Assembly (NCBI GenBank): GCA_900546245.1
Contig: URBY01000019.1
Location: forward strand, 1 to 22,042
Source: an uncultured Mycoplasmatota bacterium
GTDB lineage: Bacteria; Bacillota_I; Bacilli_A; RF39; UBA660
DNA: 22,042 bases
Direction: 5' to 3'
The notes beneath the pieces were generated by a model, which saw only the letters and a program-made list of their open reading frames with translations, had not been told where the DNA came from and ran no database searches. Made by a program: the position numbers and the translations under genes. Below are positions 1 through 6,412 of the stretch, piece after piece; position 1 is the first letter of the stretch, and every line of letters begins with the position of its first letter.

Positions 1-20
1 CCTTTATTATTTATTTTCAT
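1..20 (-). CDS. 5' end of an unidentified gene running off the window
   Basis: An ATG at 20-18 opens a frame reading M-K-I-N-N-K before the window ends. A GAGGGAG Shine-Dalgarno-like stretch (38-32) lies 11 bases upstream, and a promoter-like pair lies further up at 59-91. Only six codons are visible, so the product cannot be named. The start is inferred from the promoter, ribosome site and ATG being in order. Confidence 0.3.
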
Positions 21-42
21 ACCTTTTTTTACTCCCTCATAC

Positions 43-64
43 TATACTTATTACTCTAAGTATA
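43..64. repeat. Inverted repeat overlapping the left-edge -10 box
   Basis: TATACTTA (43-50) and TAAGTATA (57-64) are perfect 8-base inverted arms separated by six bases. The right arm contains most of the minus-strand -10 hexamer TATACT (64-59), and the left arm lies in the predicted early transcribed region. This fits an operator for a dimeric regulator or a 5' hairpin; which one is not decided by the sequence. Confidence 0.4.
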
Positions 65-91
65 CCCCCCCCCCGGGAAGTGTTTTGTCAA
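59..91 (-). promoter_or_regulatory. Promoter with poly-G spacer, candidate phase-variable
   Basis: On the minus strand a perfect -35 TTGACA (91-86) and a -10 TATACT (64-59) flank a 21-base spacer that contains ten consecutive G (C on the plus strand, 65-74) after CCC. Seventeen bases is the optimal sigma-A spacing, so the promoter as assembled would be weak and loss of about four G would make it strong. The tRNA-Gly promoter at 18113-18141 has the same hexamers and similar flanks (TTGACAAA, TATACTTA) with a 17-base spacer, which supports the hexamers being real. Confidence 0.5.
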
Positions 92-115
92 GCAAAAATT
101 TACACTATTTTATAT

Positions 116-142
116 ATAAAAAAATCACTAAAATTAGTGATT
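116..142 (-). terminator. Rho-independent terminator after the glucosaminidase-like gene
   Basis: Arms AATCACTA (123-130) and TAGTGATT (135-142) form a perfect 8-base-pair stem with a 4-base loop, followed on the minus strand by a T-run (122-118). The stem overlaps two bases of the TAA stop codon at 143-141. Confidence 0.85.
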
Positions 143-770
143 ATTTTGCTTTTACAGACGATATATAATTATTAACTTTAATAGCCCACATATTACTTTC
201 AGCATATTTTTTATTCATTGCTTCTGGAGTTGTTAAACCATATGCATAATAGTTATCAGCAATATTATCAATAAAGCCTTTTATACCCTCATCTAAACTT
301 GGATAAGCTCTATATGAACCTCCATCACAGGATGGCAATCCTTTTTGTCCACCAACATTATTACATTTTCTCATAAGTGAACTACAAGACCAATTACAAC
401 CTGTTTCTAAAAGCATTATACTAACAGCTAAGTATGGATCTACACCTCTTTCTAAAGAGTATGATGCAAATACATCTCCTTTACCTGCTATTGTTGATTT
501 TAATGATCTATTTAATTTTTCAGTTAACTCATTTAATGTCATCCCATCATATACAATTACTTTCTTTGTTACATTTCCTTCTTTTTTTAATTCAGCAATT
601 GAATCAATTTTTATTATCTCTTCTTCTTGAGTCATATTAACAGAAGAAAAAATATTTTTTAAAGAATCCTTATCTATATTTGATAGAAAACTTGAAAAAG
701 CAAATAATGTAAGCATTGAACATGTAAATACAGTCATTACTTTTTCATTTATATATTTAAATACATTCAC
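141..770 (-). CDS. Membrane-anchored glucosaminidase / lysozyme-like protein
   Basis: A 209-residue protein with one N-terminal hydrophobic segment (about residues 12-30, a signal anchor or signal peptide). The C-terminal half, about residues 95-207, resembles the glucosaminidase/lysozyme-like fold of cell-wall hydrolases: an ASYSLERGVDPYLAVSIMLLE helix-helix segment with a plausible catalytic Glu, then N-x-G-G and SCDGGSYRAYPSLDEGIKGF. The last is typical of domains that cleave the glycan of peptidoglycan outside the cell. Four cysteines cluster around residues 125-149 (CNWSCSSLMRKC and C149) and could form disulfides. The start is GTG at 770, because GAGGTG (784-779) lies 8 bases upstream and the nearby ATG is out of frame. 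It is transcribed alone from the promoter at 809-837. The family call is by motif only; a transglycosylase-like activity is also possible. Confidence 0.7.
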   Translation of the reverse strand: MNVFKYINEKVMTVFTCSMLTLFAFSSFLSNIDKDSLKNIFSSVNMTQEEEIIKIDSIAELKKEGNVTKKVIVYDGMTLNELTEKLNRSLKSTIAGKGDVFASYSLERGVDPYLAVSIMLLETGCNWSCSSLMRKCNNVGGQKGLPSCDGGSYRAYPSLDEGIKGFIDNIADNYYAYGLTTPEAMNKKYAESNMWAIKVNNYISSVKAK

Positions 771-808
771 TCTTTTTTCACCTCATTTGTTTCAAGCGAA
801 GCAAATTA

Positions 809-837
809 ATGATATCATATTTTGTACTTATAGTCAA
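809..837 (-). promoter_or_regulatory. Sigma-A promoter of the glucosaminidase-like gene
   Basis: The -35 TTGACT (837-832) and -10 TATCAT (814-809) are 17 bases apart, with TGA directly before the -10 (extended -10). They lie 39 bases upstream of the GTG start. Confidence 0.7.
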
Positions 838-841
838 ATTA

Positions 842-1771
842 TTAACGTAGTTCTAGTATAAACATCATGCATAATATAATTATTGTTGTTATTATCATTA
901 ATGCTATTATCATATTAGTTATTTTCTTATTATTTTTTGAATTATCTTTTATTTTTGTTTTTATTGAACTTTCTTTTATAACGTTTATGTCTACTCCCAT
1001 TAAGTTAAGAAGTAAAACAAACTGTTCATCTACTTCATCTATATCAGATTCAGTTTTTAAAAGTACTATATAATTATTTTTTTTGCACATATCATTAATC
1101 AATTTAATATTTTTTTCATTATCTAAATTACTAATTTTTATACACTTTATTGAATTATTAAATACCTCAAACCAATTATTTAAATTTTCTTTATCTGAAC
1201 TAACATCGATATTATCTATATTTAAAGAAAGTCCTATATATTTTTCTGCTACATCCTCTTTAAAACCAAAATCTTTTACAAGCATTTTTCTAGAATATAC
1301 AATTATATCTGTCACCTGAGCTATATCAGAACCAAACATTGTATTACTTTCATTATGTTTTAAGTTATCTATTGCAACTTCTATTTTGTTAGATGCAAGT
1401 GTTGCGATTGCTGTTACAATATTTAAAAAATACTTTTTTTGCTCTTCTAATGTTGACCACTCAAATAAATCTAATGACAAATTTGATGCATTAATAGTAA
1501 TCATTTTTATACCATTTTCTGAAAGTGTTCTTACTAGTTCGTTTACTGATTTTAAATTTGCTAAATCAGGATTTATTGCTGGAACATGAAATAATACTTT
1601 TCCTTTATATACCTTTTTAATATTATCAATATCGCAATCTTTTTTATCAGTTCTTAATAATAATTCTGTAACTTTGGCATTTAAATCAATTGATTTTTTA
1701 CATCTTTCAATCTGATTTCCTTGAAGTAAATAACTAGCATTATATGATATTCCAACATTTTCTAAATTCAT
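842..1771 (-). CDS. Tail-anchored TIM-barrel-like protein of unknown function
   Basis: A 309-residue protein with no N-terminal signal and a strongly hydrophobic C-terminal helix (about residues 285-305), so it is probably inserted post-translationally as a tail-anchored membrane protein facing the cytoplasm. The soluble part alternates short beta-strands and helices. VLFHVPAIN near residue 58, GIKMITINAS near 88 and NKIEVAIDNL near 128 recall the xylose-isomerase-like/endonuclease IV TIM-barrel superfamily. The metal-binding His/Glu/Asp set of those enzymes is not clearly complete (only H58 and D134 stand out), so it may be a non-catalytic relative. RBS GGAG lies 8 bases before the ATG. There is no terminator before the next gene downstream. 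Function is not known; fold assignment is an inference. Confidence 0.55.
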   Translation of the reverse strand: MNLENVGISYNASYLLQGNQIERCKKSIDLNAKVTELLLRTDKKDCDIDNIKKVYKGKVLFHVPAINPDLANLKSVNELVRTLSENGIKMITINASNLSLDLFEWSTLEEQKKYFLNIVTAIATLASNKIEVAIDNLKHNESNTMFGSDIAQVTDIIVYSRKMLVKDFGFKEDVAEKYIGLSLNIDNIDVSSDKENLNNWFEVFNNSIKCIKISNLDNEKNIKLINDMCKKNNYIVLLKTESDIDEVDEQFVLLLNLMGVDINVIKESSIKTKIKDNSKNNKKITNMIIALMIITTIIILCMMFILELR

Positions 1772-1800
1772 AACTACAACTCCATTCTATACTATATACA

Positions 1801-1846
1801 ATTATAAACTAAAATGAAAAAATATAAAACATATATTTTATATTTT
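1801..1846 (-). promoter_or_regulatory. Probable promoter with A/T inverted repeat upstream of the TIM-barrel-like gene
   Basis: A TATAAT -10 (1806-1801) lies 30 bases before the ATG at 1771. The -35 region is only TTTTAT-like. It coincides with an 11-base perfect inverted repeat, AAAATATAAAA (1819-1829) and TTTTATATTTT (1836-1846). The repeat is pure A/T, so it may be compositional. Confidence 0.35.
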
Positions 1847-1847
1847 T

Positions 1848-1877
1848 ATAAAAAAATAACGACAACTAATCGTTATT
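1848..1877 (-). terminator. Terminator at the end of the lipoprotein-ytxH operon
   Basis: AATAACGA (1855-1862) and TCGTTATT (1870-1877) form an 8-base-pair stem with a 7-base loop, followed by a minus-strand T-run. The TAG stop of the ytxH-like gene (1868-1866) lies in the loop, so the terminator begins inside the coding sequence. Confidence 0.85.
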
Positions 1878-2270
1878 TTCTTCTAATTTATTAAGTACTT
1901 CCTTGCACACATTAGCAGCTTGTTTTTTTACTTCTTTAGCAGCTTTTTCAAGTACTGGTGTACCTTTTTCTTTTGCATATTCAACTAATTCTTCAGTTTT
2001 TTTCTTTAACTCTTTTGCTTTTTTTTCAGCAATTTTTTTTACCTTTTCTTTATCTAGATCTTCTATTTCGTTTTTTATTTCTTCTATCTTATTTTCTAAG
2101 TTTTCTTGTACTTCTTTTACATCTACTTCTTTAGCTCTGTTTACTAAATCATTTATTCTATTCTTAAGATCTTCTCTTAATTCAGAACCTTTCTTTGGTG
2201 CGAATAAAAGCGCTAAACCTGCTCCTAAACTTGCTCCTAAAACTAATTTTCCTGTACCTTTCTTACTCAT
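1866..2270 (-). CDS. ytxH: YtxH-like general-stress/envelope protein
   Basis: A 134-residue protein opening with GKLVLGASLGAGLALLFAPKKGSELRE, the hallmark glycine-rich hydrophobic segment plus APKKG of the YtxH family. It is followed by about 100 residues of Lys/Glu-rich coiled coil. The frame is open further upstream, but the ATG at 2270 is preferred: the family motif begins just after it and AGGAGG lies upstream in the end of the preceding gene. It overlaps that gene by 8 bases, so translation is probably coupled. In Bacillus, ytxG-ytxH-ytxJ form a stress operon; the pairing here is the same, without a ytxJ. The molecular role is not established; it is expected at the inner face of the membrane. 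Confidence 0.8.
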   Translation of the reverse strand: MSKKGTGKLVLGASLGAGLALLFAPKKGSELREDLKNRINDLVNRAKEVDVKEVQENLENKIEEIKNEIEDLDKEKVKKIAEKKAKELKKKTEELVEYAKEKGTPVLEKAAKEVKKQAANVCKEVLNKLEENND

Positions 2271-2562
2271 TATCTTCTTCCTCCTCTTTCTTACTTTTCT
2301 TATGTGAAAATATTTTAGTAAAAATACCAACTATAAAATCAATAAATCTATCTCCTACTACAGAAAATCCATTACTAAATCTATCTATAGTAGTAAATAT
2401 ACCATTTAATGATTGTACTTTATCATCAACATTATCAACAATTATTTTAACCTTATCCATAGTTTTTATAACTTTATAAGAAATCATTATTAATAATATT
2501 AACAATACTACTAAAAGTATATAAATAACAATCGGTAAAAATTCATCTAAAAATTCTACCAT
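2263..2562 (-). CDS. ytxG: YtxG-like DUF948 membrane protein
   Basis: A 99-residue protein: N-terminal transmembrane helix (about residues 8-30), then KVIKTMDKVKIIVDNVDDKVQSLNGIFTTIDRFSNGFSVVGDRF, an amphipathic helical stretch typical of DUF948/YtxG proteins. A basic-then-acidic tail ends in EDNE. The start ATG shares one base with the stop of the upstream gene (TAATG), and its own stop overlaps the start of the ytxH-like gene by 8 bases. The trio is therefore translationally coupled. The orientation and pairing with YtxH match Bacillus ytxGH. Function is unknown beyond envelope or general stress association. Confidence 0.75.
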   Translation of the reverse strand: MVEFLDEFLPIVIYILLVVLLILLIMISYKVIKTMDKVKIIVDNVDDKVQSLNGIFTTIDRFSNGFSVVGDRFIDFIVGIFTKIFSHKKSKKEEEEDNE

Positions 2563-3380
2563 TATTCATCATCCTCCTCATCTTCATCATCTGAACTATA
2601 CATATCATCAATTAAATTAAATAAGTCTTGTTCTTTAGTTTCTGATAGGATATTATCTTCATCAATCGAAGGTTCTTTATTTTCTATACTCTCTTTATTA
2701 GTATTATCCTCATTTTCATCAAATGATACATCATTATATATAATTTTAACCTCATCATCATCGTCTTTATTTATTTCATCTGTTTTTTCTTCATTTAGAT
2801 TAAAAAATATACCTTTATTATCTTCTTCATTCATTTTCTCAGTTTGGGCATATGCTTTTCTCATTACTGTATCATAATCTAATTTCTTTGTTATATTAAA
2901 CTCTCTTGTACTATCTATTAAAGTATCTTCTTTTTTATAGTTTTTGTCTAAAACTCCATATATAGGTGAAATAATAGGCGTTGGTCTAAATTTTTTAGCT
3001 TCTTCTTGTTCTTTTTTAATATTCTTATGATAGTCTTTATTTTGATATGAGGTTACAGATCTATATGTATTAGCTTTGATTTCTTCTTTTGGTTTTTCCT
3101 TTACTTCACTCTTTTTATTTATTTCTATTGATTTTTCATAAAGAGTATCATCTAAATCCATAGGAAAATTAAATGTTCTTTCTGCTTTAAATAGATCTCT
3201 TTCTGATATATCATCTGTATCATATTTTTTATGAACATTTTCCCTTTTTTTTACTTCAATTCTTTCTTCTTTTTCTATATTTTTATGTTTTGACTCTTTA
3301 GTTTTTTCTATAACAGGTTCAAAATCTTCAACATCTTCTTCGTCATAGAAAAAGTTTTTAACTTTATCAAGTAATCCCAT
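2562..3380 (-). CDS. Acidic, mostly disordered protein with SepF-like N-terminal helix
   Basis: A 272-residue, highly charged protein of low complexity. Residues 1-13 (MGLLDKVKNFFYD) form a short amphipathic helix followed at once by an acidic stretch, very like the membrane-binding tip of SepF; the SepF core domain is absent. In the middle, residues 131-152 (FRPTPIISPIYGVLDKNYKK) are the only clearly ordered, non-charged segment and look like a conserved linear motif. The last 80 residues are Asp/Glu rich. It sits between a lipoprotein and the ytxG/ytxH pair, with RBS AGGAGG placed directly after the upstream stop. It is probably a membrane-associated scaffold or adaptor connected with envelope or division; this is inference from architecture. 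Not identified as any named protein. Confidence 0.65.
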   Translation of the reverse strand: MGLLDKVKNFFYDEEDVEDFEPVIEKTKESKHKNIEKEERIEVKKRENVHKKYDTDDISERDLFKAERTFNFPMDLDDTLYEKSIEINKKSEVKEKPKEEIKANTYRSVTSYQNKDYHKNIKKEQEEAKKFRPTPIISPIYGVLDKNYKKEDTLIDSTREFNITKKLDYDTVMRKAYAQTEKMNEEDNKGIFFNLNEEKTDEINKDDDDEVKIIYNDVSFDENEDNTNKESIENKEPSIDEDNILSETKEQDLFNLIDDMYSSDDEDEEDDE

Positions 3381-3388
3381 ATTTCCTC

Positions 3389-4072
3389 CTACTCTTCATC
3401 AGAAGTTATTTCATCTTTTTCAATTAAATCTTCTAAAGATGAATTATTTCCACTATATGTGTCATATTCATTAACCCAATCTAAGAAATTTCCATCAGTT
3501 TTCTTTTTTGTCTTAAAAATATTATAAGTCTCATTTTCGCCTAGATCATATTTACTATCTCCAAGTATTGTTTCTACTATATTATCGTTATATTTTATAC
3601 TAGATAAAACATAAGAAATATTGGAGATAGAATCAATTAAATCATATTTTGATACATATGCCTCAACTTTAGCATAATTAAACATCATTTCAATATAATA
3701 TTTATCTTTTACTTTATTTACTTCTAAATATCCTGTTTTAGAACCAAATTCAAGTTTTTTTGATATATATGCATTTTTATCAACTTTGTAAGTATTTTTT
3801 ACTTTATGATAATAACTAACTATATCAACATATAAGTAAAATGTATTACCTTCAGTATATAATTCTTGATTAAAATCTTTTACACTTTTAACAGACATAT
3901 TACTAGGTAAATAATATTGATATCCAATCGCATCTTTATTTGAATTAGATATCTTCTTGCTAAGAATTATATCAACATTCTTTTCTATATCATTACTGCT
4001 TATATTTTCTATCTTACAACCTGTAAATGCAAATATACATATTAAAACTATTAATATTTTTTTTATGTTCAT
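3389..4072 (-). CDS. Lipoprotein of unknown function, first gene of the ytxGH operon
   Basis: A 227-residue protein with a lipoprotein signal peptide: MNIKK, hydrophobic core ILIVLICIFAF, lipobox F-T-G-C with the acylated Cys at residue 19. The mature part has IGYQYYLPSNMSVKSVKDFNQELY, then several short beta-strand segments (TFYLYVDIVSYY, KTGYLEVNKVKDKYYIEMMF). It ends in a very acidic tail. The predicted location is the outer face of the membrane. Only 8 bases separate it from the next gene, so it heads the operon lipoprotein - acidic protein - YtxG - YtxH. Expression is from the extended -10 promoter at 4097-4105. No family is recognised. Confidence 0.7.
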   Translation of the reverse strand: MNIKKILIVLICIFAFTGCKIENISSNDIEKNVDIILSKKISNSNKDAIGYQYYLPSNMSVKSVKDFNQELYTEGNTFYLYVDIVSYYHKVKNTYKVDKNAYISKKLEFGSKTGYLEVNKVKDKYYIEMMFNYAKVEAYVSKYDLIDSISNISYVLSSIKYNDNIVETILGDSKYDLGENETYNIFKTKKKTDGNFLDWVNEYDTYSGNNSSLEDLIEKDEITSDEE

Positions 4073-4096
4073 ATCACACCTACTCTATCATGTTTC

Positions 4097-4105
4097 ATTA
4101 TATCA
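4097..4105 (-). promoter_or_regulatory. Extended -10 promoter of the lipoprotein operon
   Basis: TGATATAAT on the minus strand (4105-4097) is an extended -10 lying 24 bases before the ATG at 4072. The -35 region is poor (TTTATT), as is common with extended -10 promoters. RBS AGGTG lies between promoter and start. Confidence 0.55.
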
Positions 4106-4165
4106 AACTTTTAAATATTAATAAAGTTTTTTTTCAAATTATGACAAAAAAGTATCAAATAAAAG

Positions 4166-4192
4166 AAAAAAAATTAAGAAGTAATCTTAATT
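4166..4192 (-). terminator. Terminator of spo0A
   Basis: AATTAAGA (4172-4179) and TCTTAATT (4185-4192) pair as an 8-base-pair stem with a 5-base loop, followed on the minus strand by a T-rich run. The stem includes two bases of the spo0A stop codon (4193-4191). Confidence 0.8.
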
Positions 4193-4958
4193 ATGCTTTT
4201 ACCACATTAAATTCTAATTTTAGCTTATCAGCAACCGTTACAATAAATTCACTATTTGTAGGCTTTGCCTTATCATAATCTACACTATGACCGAATACTT
4301 CTTCCATAAGATCTAAATTTCCTCTATTCCAGCTTACTTCAATAGCATGTCTTATTGCTCTTTCAACTCTTGAAACCGATGTATCAAATCTACATGCTAT
4401 TTCAGGATATAATTCTTTAGTTATACCACCAACAATATTAGGATTATTATATAAAAGTAATATACCTTCCCTTATATATTGATATCCTTTTATATGTGAT
4501 GGAACACCAAGTTCATGAAGTAATTTTGTTACAGAAATTTTCAACTCATTTTCATATAAATTTTGACCATTTTTTGTTTCAACTTGATTTGTCGCTTCTA
4601 ATACTCTTTGTTCTAAATCATTAAAATCAAATGGTTTAAGTAAAAAATATTTTATATTATATGTTGATACTCTTTTTATCATCTCATCAGCATTGAATGA
4701 AGTTATTACAATAATATTAACATTTAATGCTTCTTCTTTTATTTTATCTAAAACATATATACCATCTTTATTTGGCATAATTAAATCTAACAACACTAAA
4801 TCAAAATCATTTATATGATTTTTAATCATCCTGAAACCTTCTTCACCATCATGTGCTTCATAAACAACTTCCATATTATTACTGCTATTAGTATGTTCCC
4901 TTATCATGTGTATTAAACTTAAATTATCATCAACAACTAAAAGTCTTTGTTTTCTCAT
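4191..4958 (-). CDS. spo0A: Sporulation master response regulator Spo0A
   Basis: A 255-residue, full-length Spo0A. The receiver domain (residues 1-120) has the acidic pocket D10/D11, phospho-acceptor D58 in LLDLIMP, T86 and K108. After a linker, the Spo0A-specific DNA-binding domain has HIKGYQYIREGILLLY, the recognition-helix segment SRVERAIRHAIEV (about 196-208), WNRGN and KAKPTNSEFI, nearly identical to Bacillus and Clostridium Spo0A. It acts in the cytoplasm as a phosphorylation-dependent activator/repressor binding 0A boxes, controlling entry into sporulation. It is transcribed alone with its own terminator. A pair of tandem 0A-box-like sites lies upstream, so autoregulation is likely. 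Start ATG follows GAGAGG at normal spacing. Its presence indicates a spore-former or a lineage recently derived from one. Confidence 0.97.
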   Translation of the reverse strand: MRKQRLLVVDDNLSLIHMIREHTNSSNNMEVVYEAHDGEEGFRMIKNHINDFDLVLLDLIMPNKDGIYVLDKIKEEALNVNIIVITSFNADEMIKRVSTYNIKYFLLKPFDFNDLEQRVLEATNQVETKNGQNLYENELKISVTKLLHELGVPSHIKGYQYIREGILLLYNNPNIVGGITKELYPEIACRFDTSVSRVERAIRHAIEVSWNRGNLDLMEEVFGHSVDYDKAKPTNSEFIVTVADKLKLEFNVVKA

Positions 4959-4993
4959 ATTTATTTTTCCTCTCTATTTTTTGATACTTTTCA

Positions 4994-4999
4994 ATTATA
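4994..4999 (-). promoter_or_regulatory. spo0A: -10 box of the spo0A promoter
   Basis: TATAAT (4999-4994) lies 35 bases upstream of the ATG. No good -35 hexamer is found at 17 bases, which is compatible with an activator-dependent promoter. The tandem 0A-like boxes are about 64-83 bases upstream of the predicted start of transcription. Confidence 0.5.
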
Positions 5000-5050
5000 C
5001 AACAATTTTTTTGCAAATGCTAGTAATATTATTGGCTTCTTTAATCTAAT

Positions 5051-5070
5051 TTTGTCGAAATTTGTCGAAA
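5051..5070. promoter_or_regulatory. Two tandem 0A boxes upstream of spo0A
   Basis: TTTGTCGAAA occurs twice in a row (5051-5060 and 5061-5070), an exact 10-base direct repeat. Each copy contains TGTCGAA, the Spo0A target consensus. Head-to-tail sites spaced one helical turn apart match how Spo0A dimers are known to bind. Being upstream of spo0A itself, they suggest direct autoregulation. Confidence 0.8.
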
Positions 5071-5137
5071 AACAATACAAAATAACTTATAGTTAATATT
5101 TTTTTAATATAAATTTACATTTTTTGACTATGTTTTG

Positions 5138-5166
5138 AAAAAAAATATCGGATTTAACCGATATTT
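5138..5166 (-). terminator. Terminator of the pgk-flippase-glycosyltransferase operon
   Basis: AAATATCGG (5143-5151) and CCGATATTT (5158-5166) form a 9-base-pair stem with a 6-base loop followed by eight minus-strand T. The stem includes two bases of the stop codon of the glycosyltransferase gene. Confidence 0.88.
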
Positions 5167-6412
5167 ATATTTTGTACTTCTTTGCAGTAATTTTTTTCTT
5201 TATCCTGTTGATAACTTTTTTATTATCTTTTTTGTAATTTTCTATCGCAGTTTCATACACCTTTAAAACTTTAAGTGCAAAATACTCTGATGAAAAATCA
5301 GATGATAGTATTCTAGATTGATTAGATAATCTATTATATATATCATTATTCTCATATAATTTTAATATAGATTCGATATATTTTTCATCAGAAGTAAATA
5401 CATAACCATTAAAGTCATCAATAACACTACTAATAAAACTATCATCTTTAACAGCAACTATAGGAAGTGATGAAGATATTGCTTCTACAACAGTTAAACC
5501 CTGTGTTTCAGACTTTGATGCTGTAACAAATACATCTCCTAATTGATAATATATTGGTATTTCTTCTAATGGTACTTTTCCTGTAAAAATAACATTTTTA
5601 CTTATATTTAAAGAACATACCTGCATTTTTAATTTATCAATGTCTGGTCCATCACCAACTATTAATAATTTCATATTAGGATATCTTTTTAACAACTCTT
5701 TTTGATTATTTATTAATCTGTCTACACTTTTTTCTTTAGCAAGTCTTGATACTGTCATAATAACAAAATCTTTCTTTTTTATACCATACTTCTTCTTTAA
5801 ATTATTTATATCTTTTGAGCTAAAGTTTTCTTTATAAAATTTACTTGTTTCAATTCCAGTTTGAATTATATGAATATTTTTAGTAAATTTATATTTATCT
5901 TTAAATATATTATATATTTTGTTAGATGGAACAATTAATTCAGTTACAGTTTTATCCTCAAAAAATACTACTAAATATTTTAATAATTTCTTACATATAT
6001 CATCTAATATCTTTTTATTCTTTGTAATATAATGCGTATAATCTTCCCAATTAGTATGATATGTATGAACAAGAGGAATACCTAATTGTTCAGATACTAC
6101 TCTTGCAAATATTCCAATAGTAAATTCTACATTTGAATGAATAACATCTAAATTCATTTTTTTAATAATATTAACAGCTTTAATAGGATATACACTAGTA
6201 AATTTATAATCATAGCAATTTGCAAGATTCATTGATGGTAGTCTTAATATATGTCCATCATCTTCAAGTGTATAATTTTTTTTGTCATCACTTACAGTAA
6301 CTATAAATACTTCATGTCCTAGTTTTTCTAAAGCTTTTTGAAGCATTAATATACTTGTTGATACTCCATTTACTAAAGGTGGATATGATTCTGTAAATAT
6401 TCCTACTCTCAT
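5165..6412 (-). CDS. GT4 family glycosyltransferase, likely glycolipid (diacylglycerol) glucosyltransferase
   Basis: A 415-residue GT-B glycosyltransferase. The N-terminal domain begins MRVGIFTESYPPLVNGVSTS, typical of the diacylglycerol glucosyltransferase/Mgs-like branch of GT4, with HTYHTNWEDYTHY near residue 120. The C-terminal domain has the SRLAKEKSVDRLI and GDGPDIDKL motifs and the donor-binding EX7E element in SETQGLTVVEA. A basic C-terminus (RIKKKITAKKYK) would favour binding to anionic membranes. It probably transfers a sugar from a nucleotide sugar to diacylglycerol at the cytoplasmic membrane face, making glycolipids or lipoteichoic acid anchors. It overlaps the flippase-like gene by 4 bases (ATGA), consistent with glycolipid synthesis and movement being linked. 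Exact sugar and acceptor cannot be read from the sequence. Confidence 0.85.
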   Translation of the reverse strand: MRVGIFTESYPPLVNGVSTSILMLQKALEKLGHEVFIVTVSDDKKNYTLEDDGHILRLPSMNLANCYDYKFTSVYPIKAVNIIKKMNLDVIHSNVEFTIGIFARVVSEQLGIPLVHTYHTNWEDYTHYITKNKKILDDICKKLLKYLVVFFEDKTVTELIVPSNKIYNIFKDKYKFTKNIHIIQTGIETSKFYKENFSSKDINNLKKKYGIKKKDFVIMTVSRLAKEKSVDRLINNQKELLKRYPNMKLLIVGDGPDIDKLKMQVCSLNISKNVIFTGKVPLEEIPIYYQLGDVFVTASKSETQGLTVVEAISSSLPIVAVKDDSFISSVIDDFNGYVFTSDEKYIESILKLYENNDIYNRLSNQSRILSSDFSSEYFALKVLKVYETAIENYKKDNKKVINRIKKKITAKKYKI

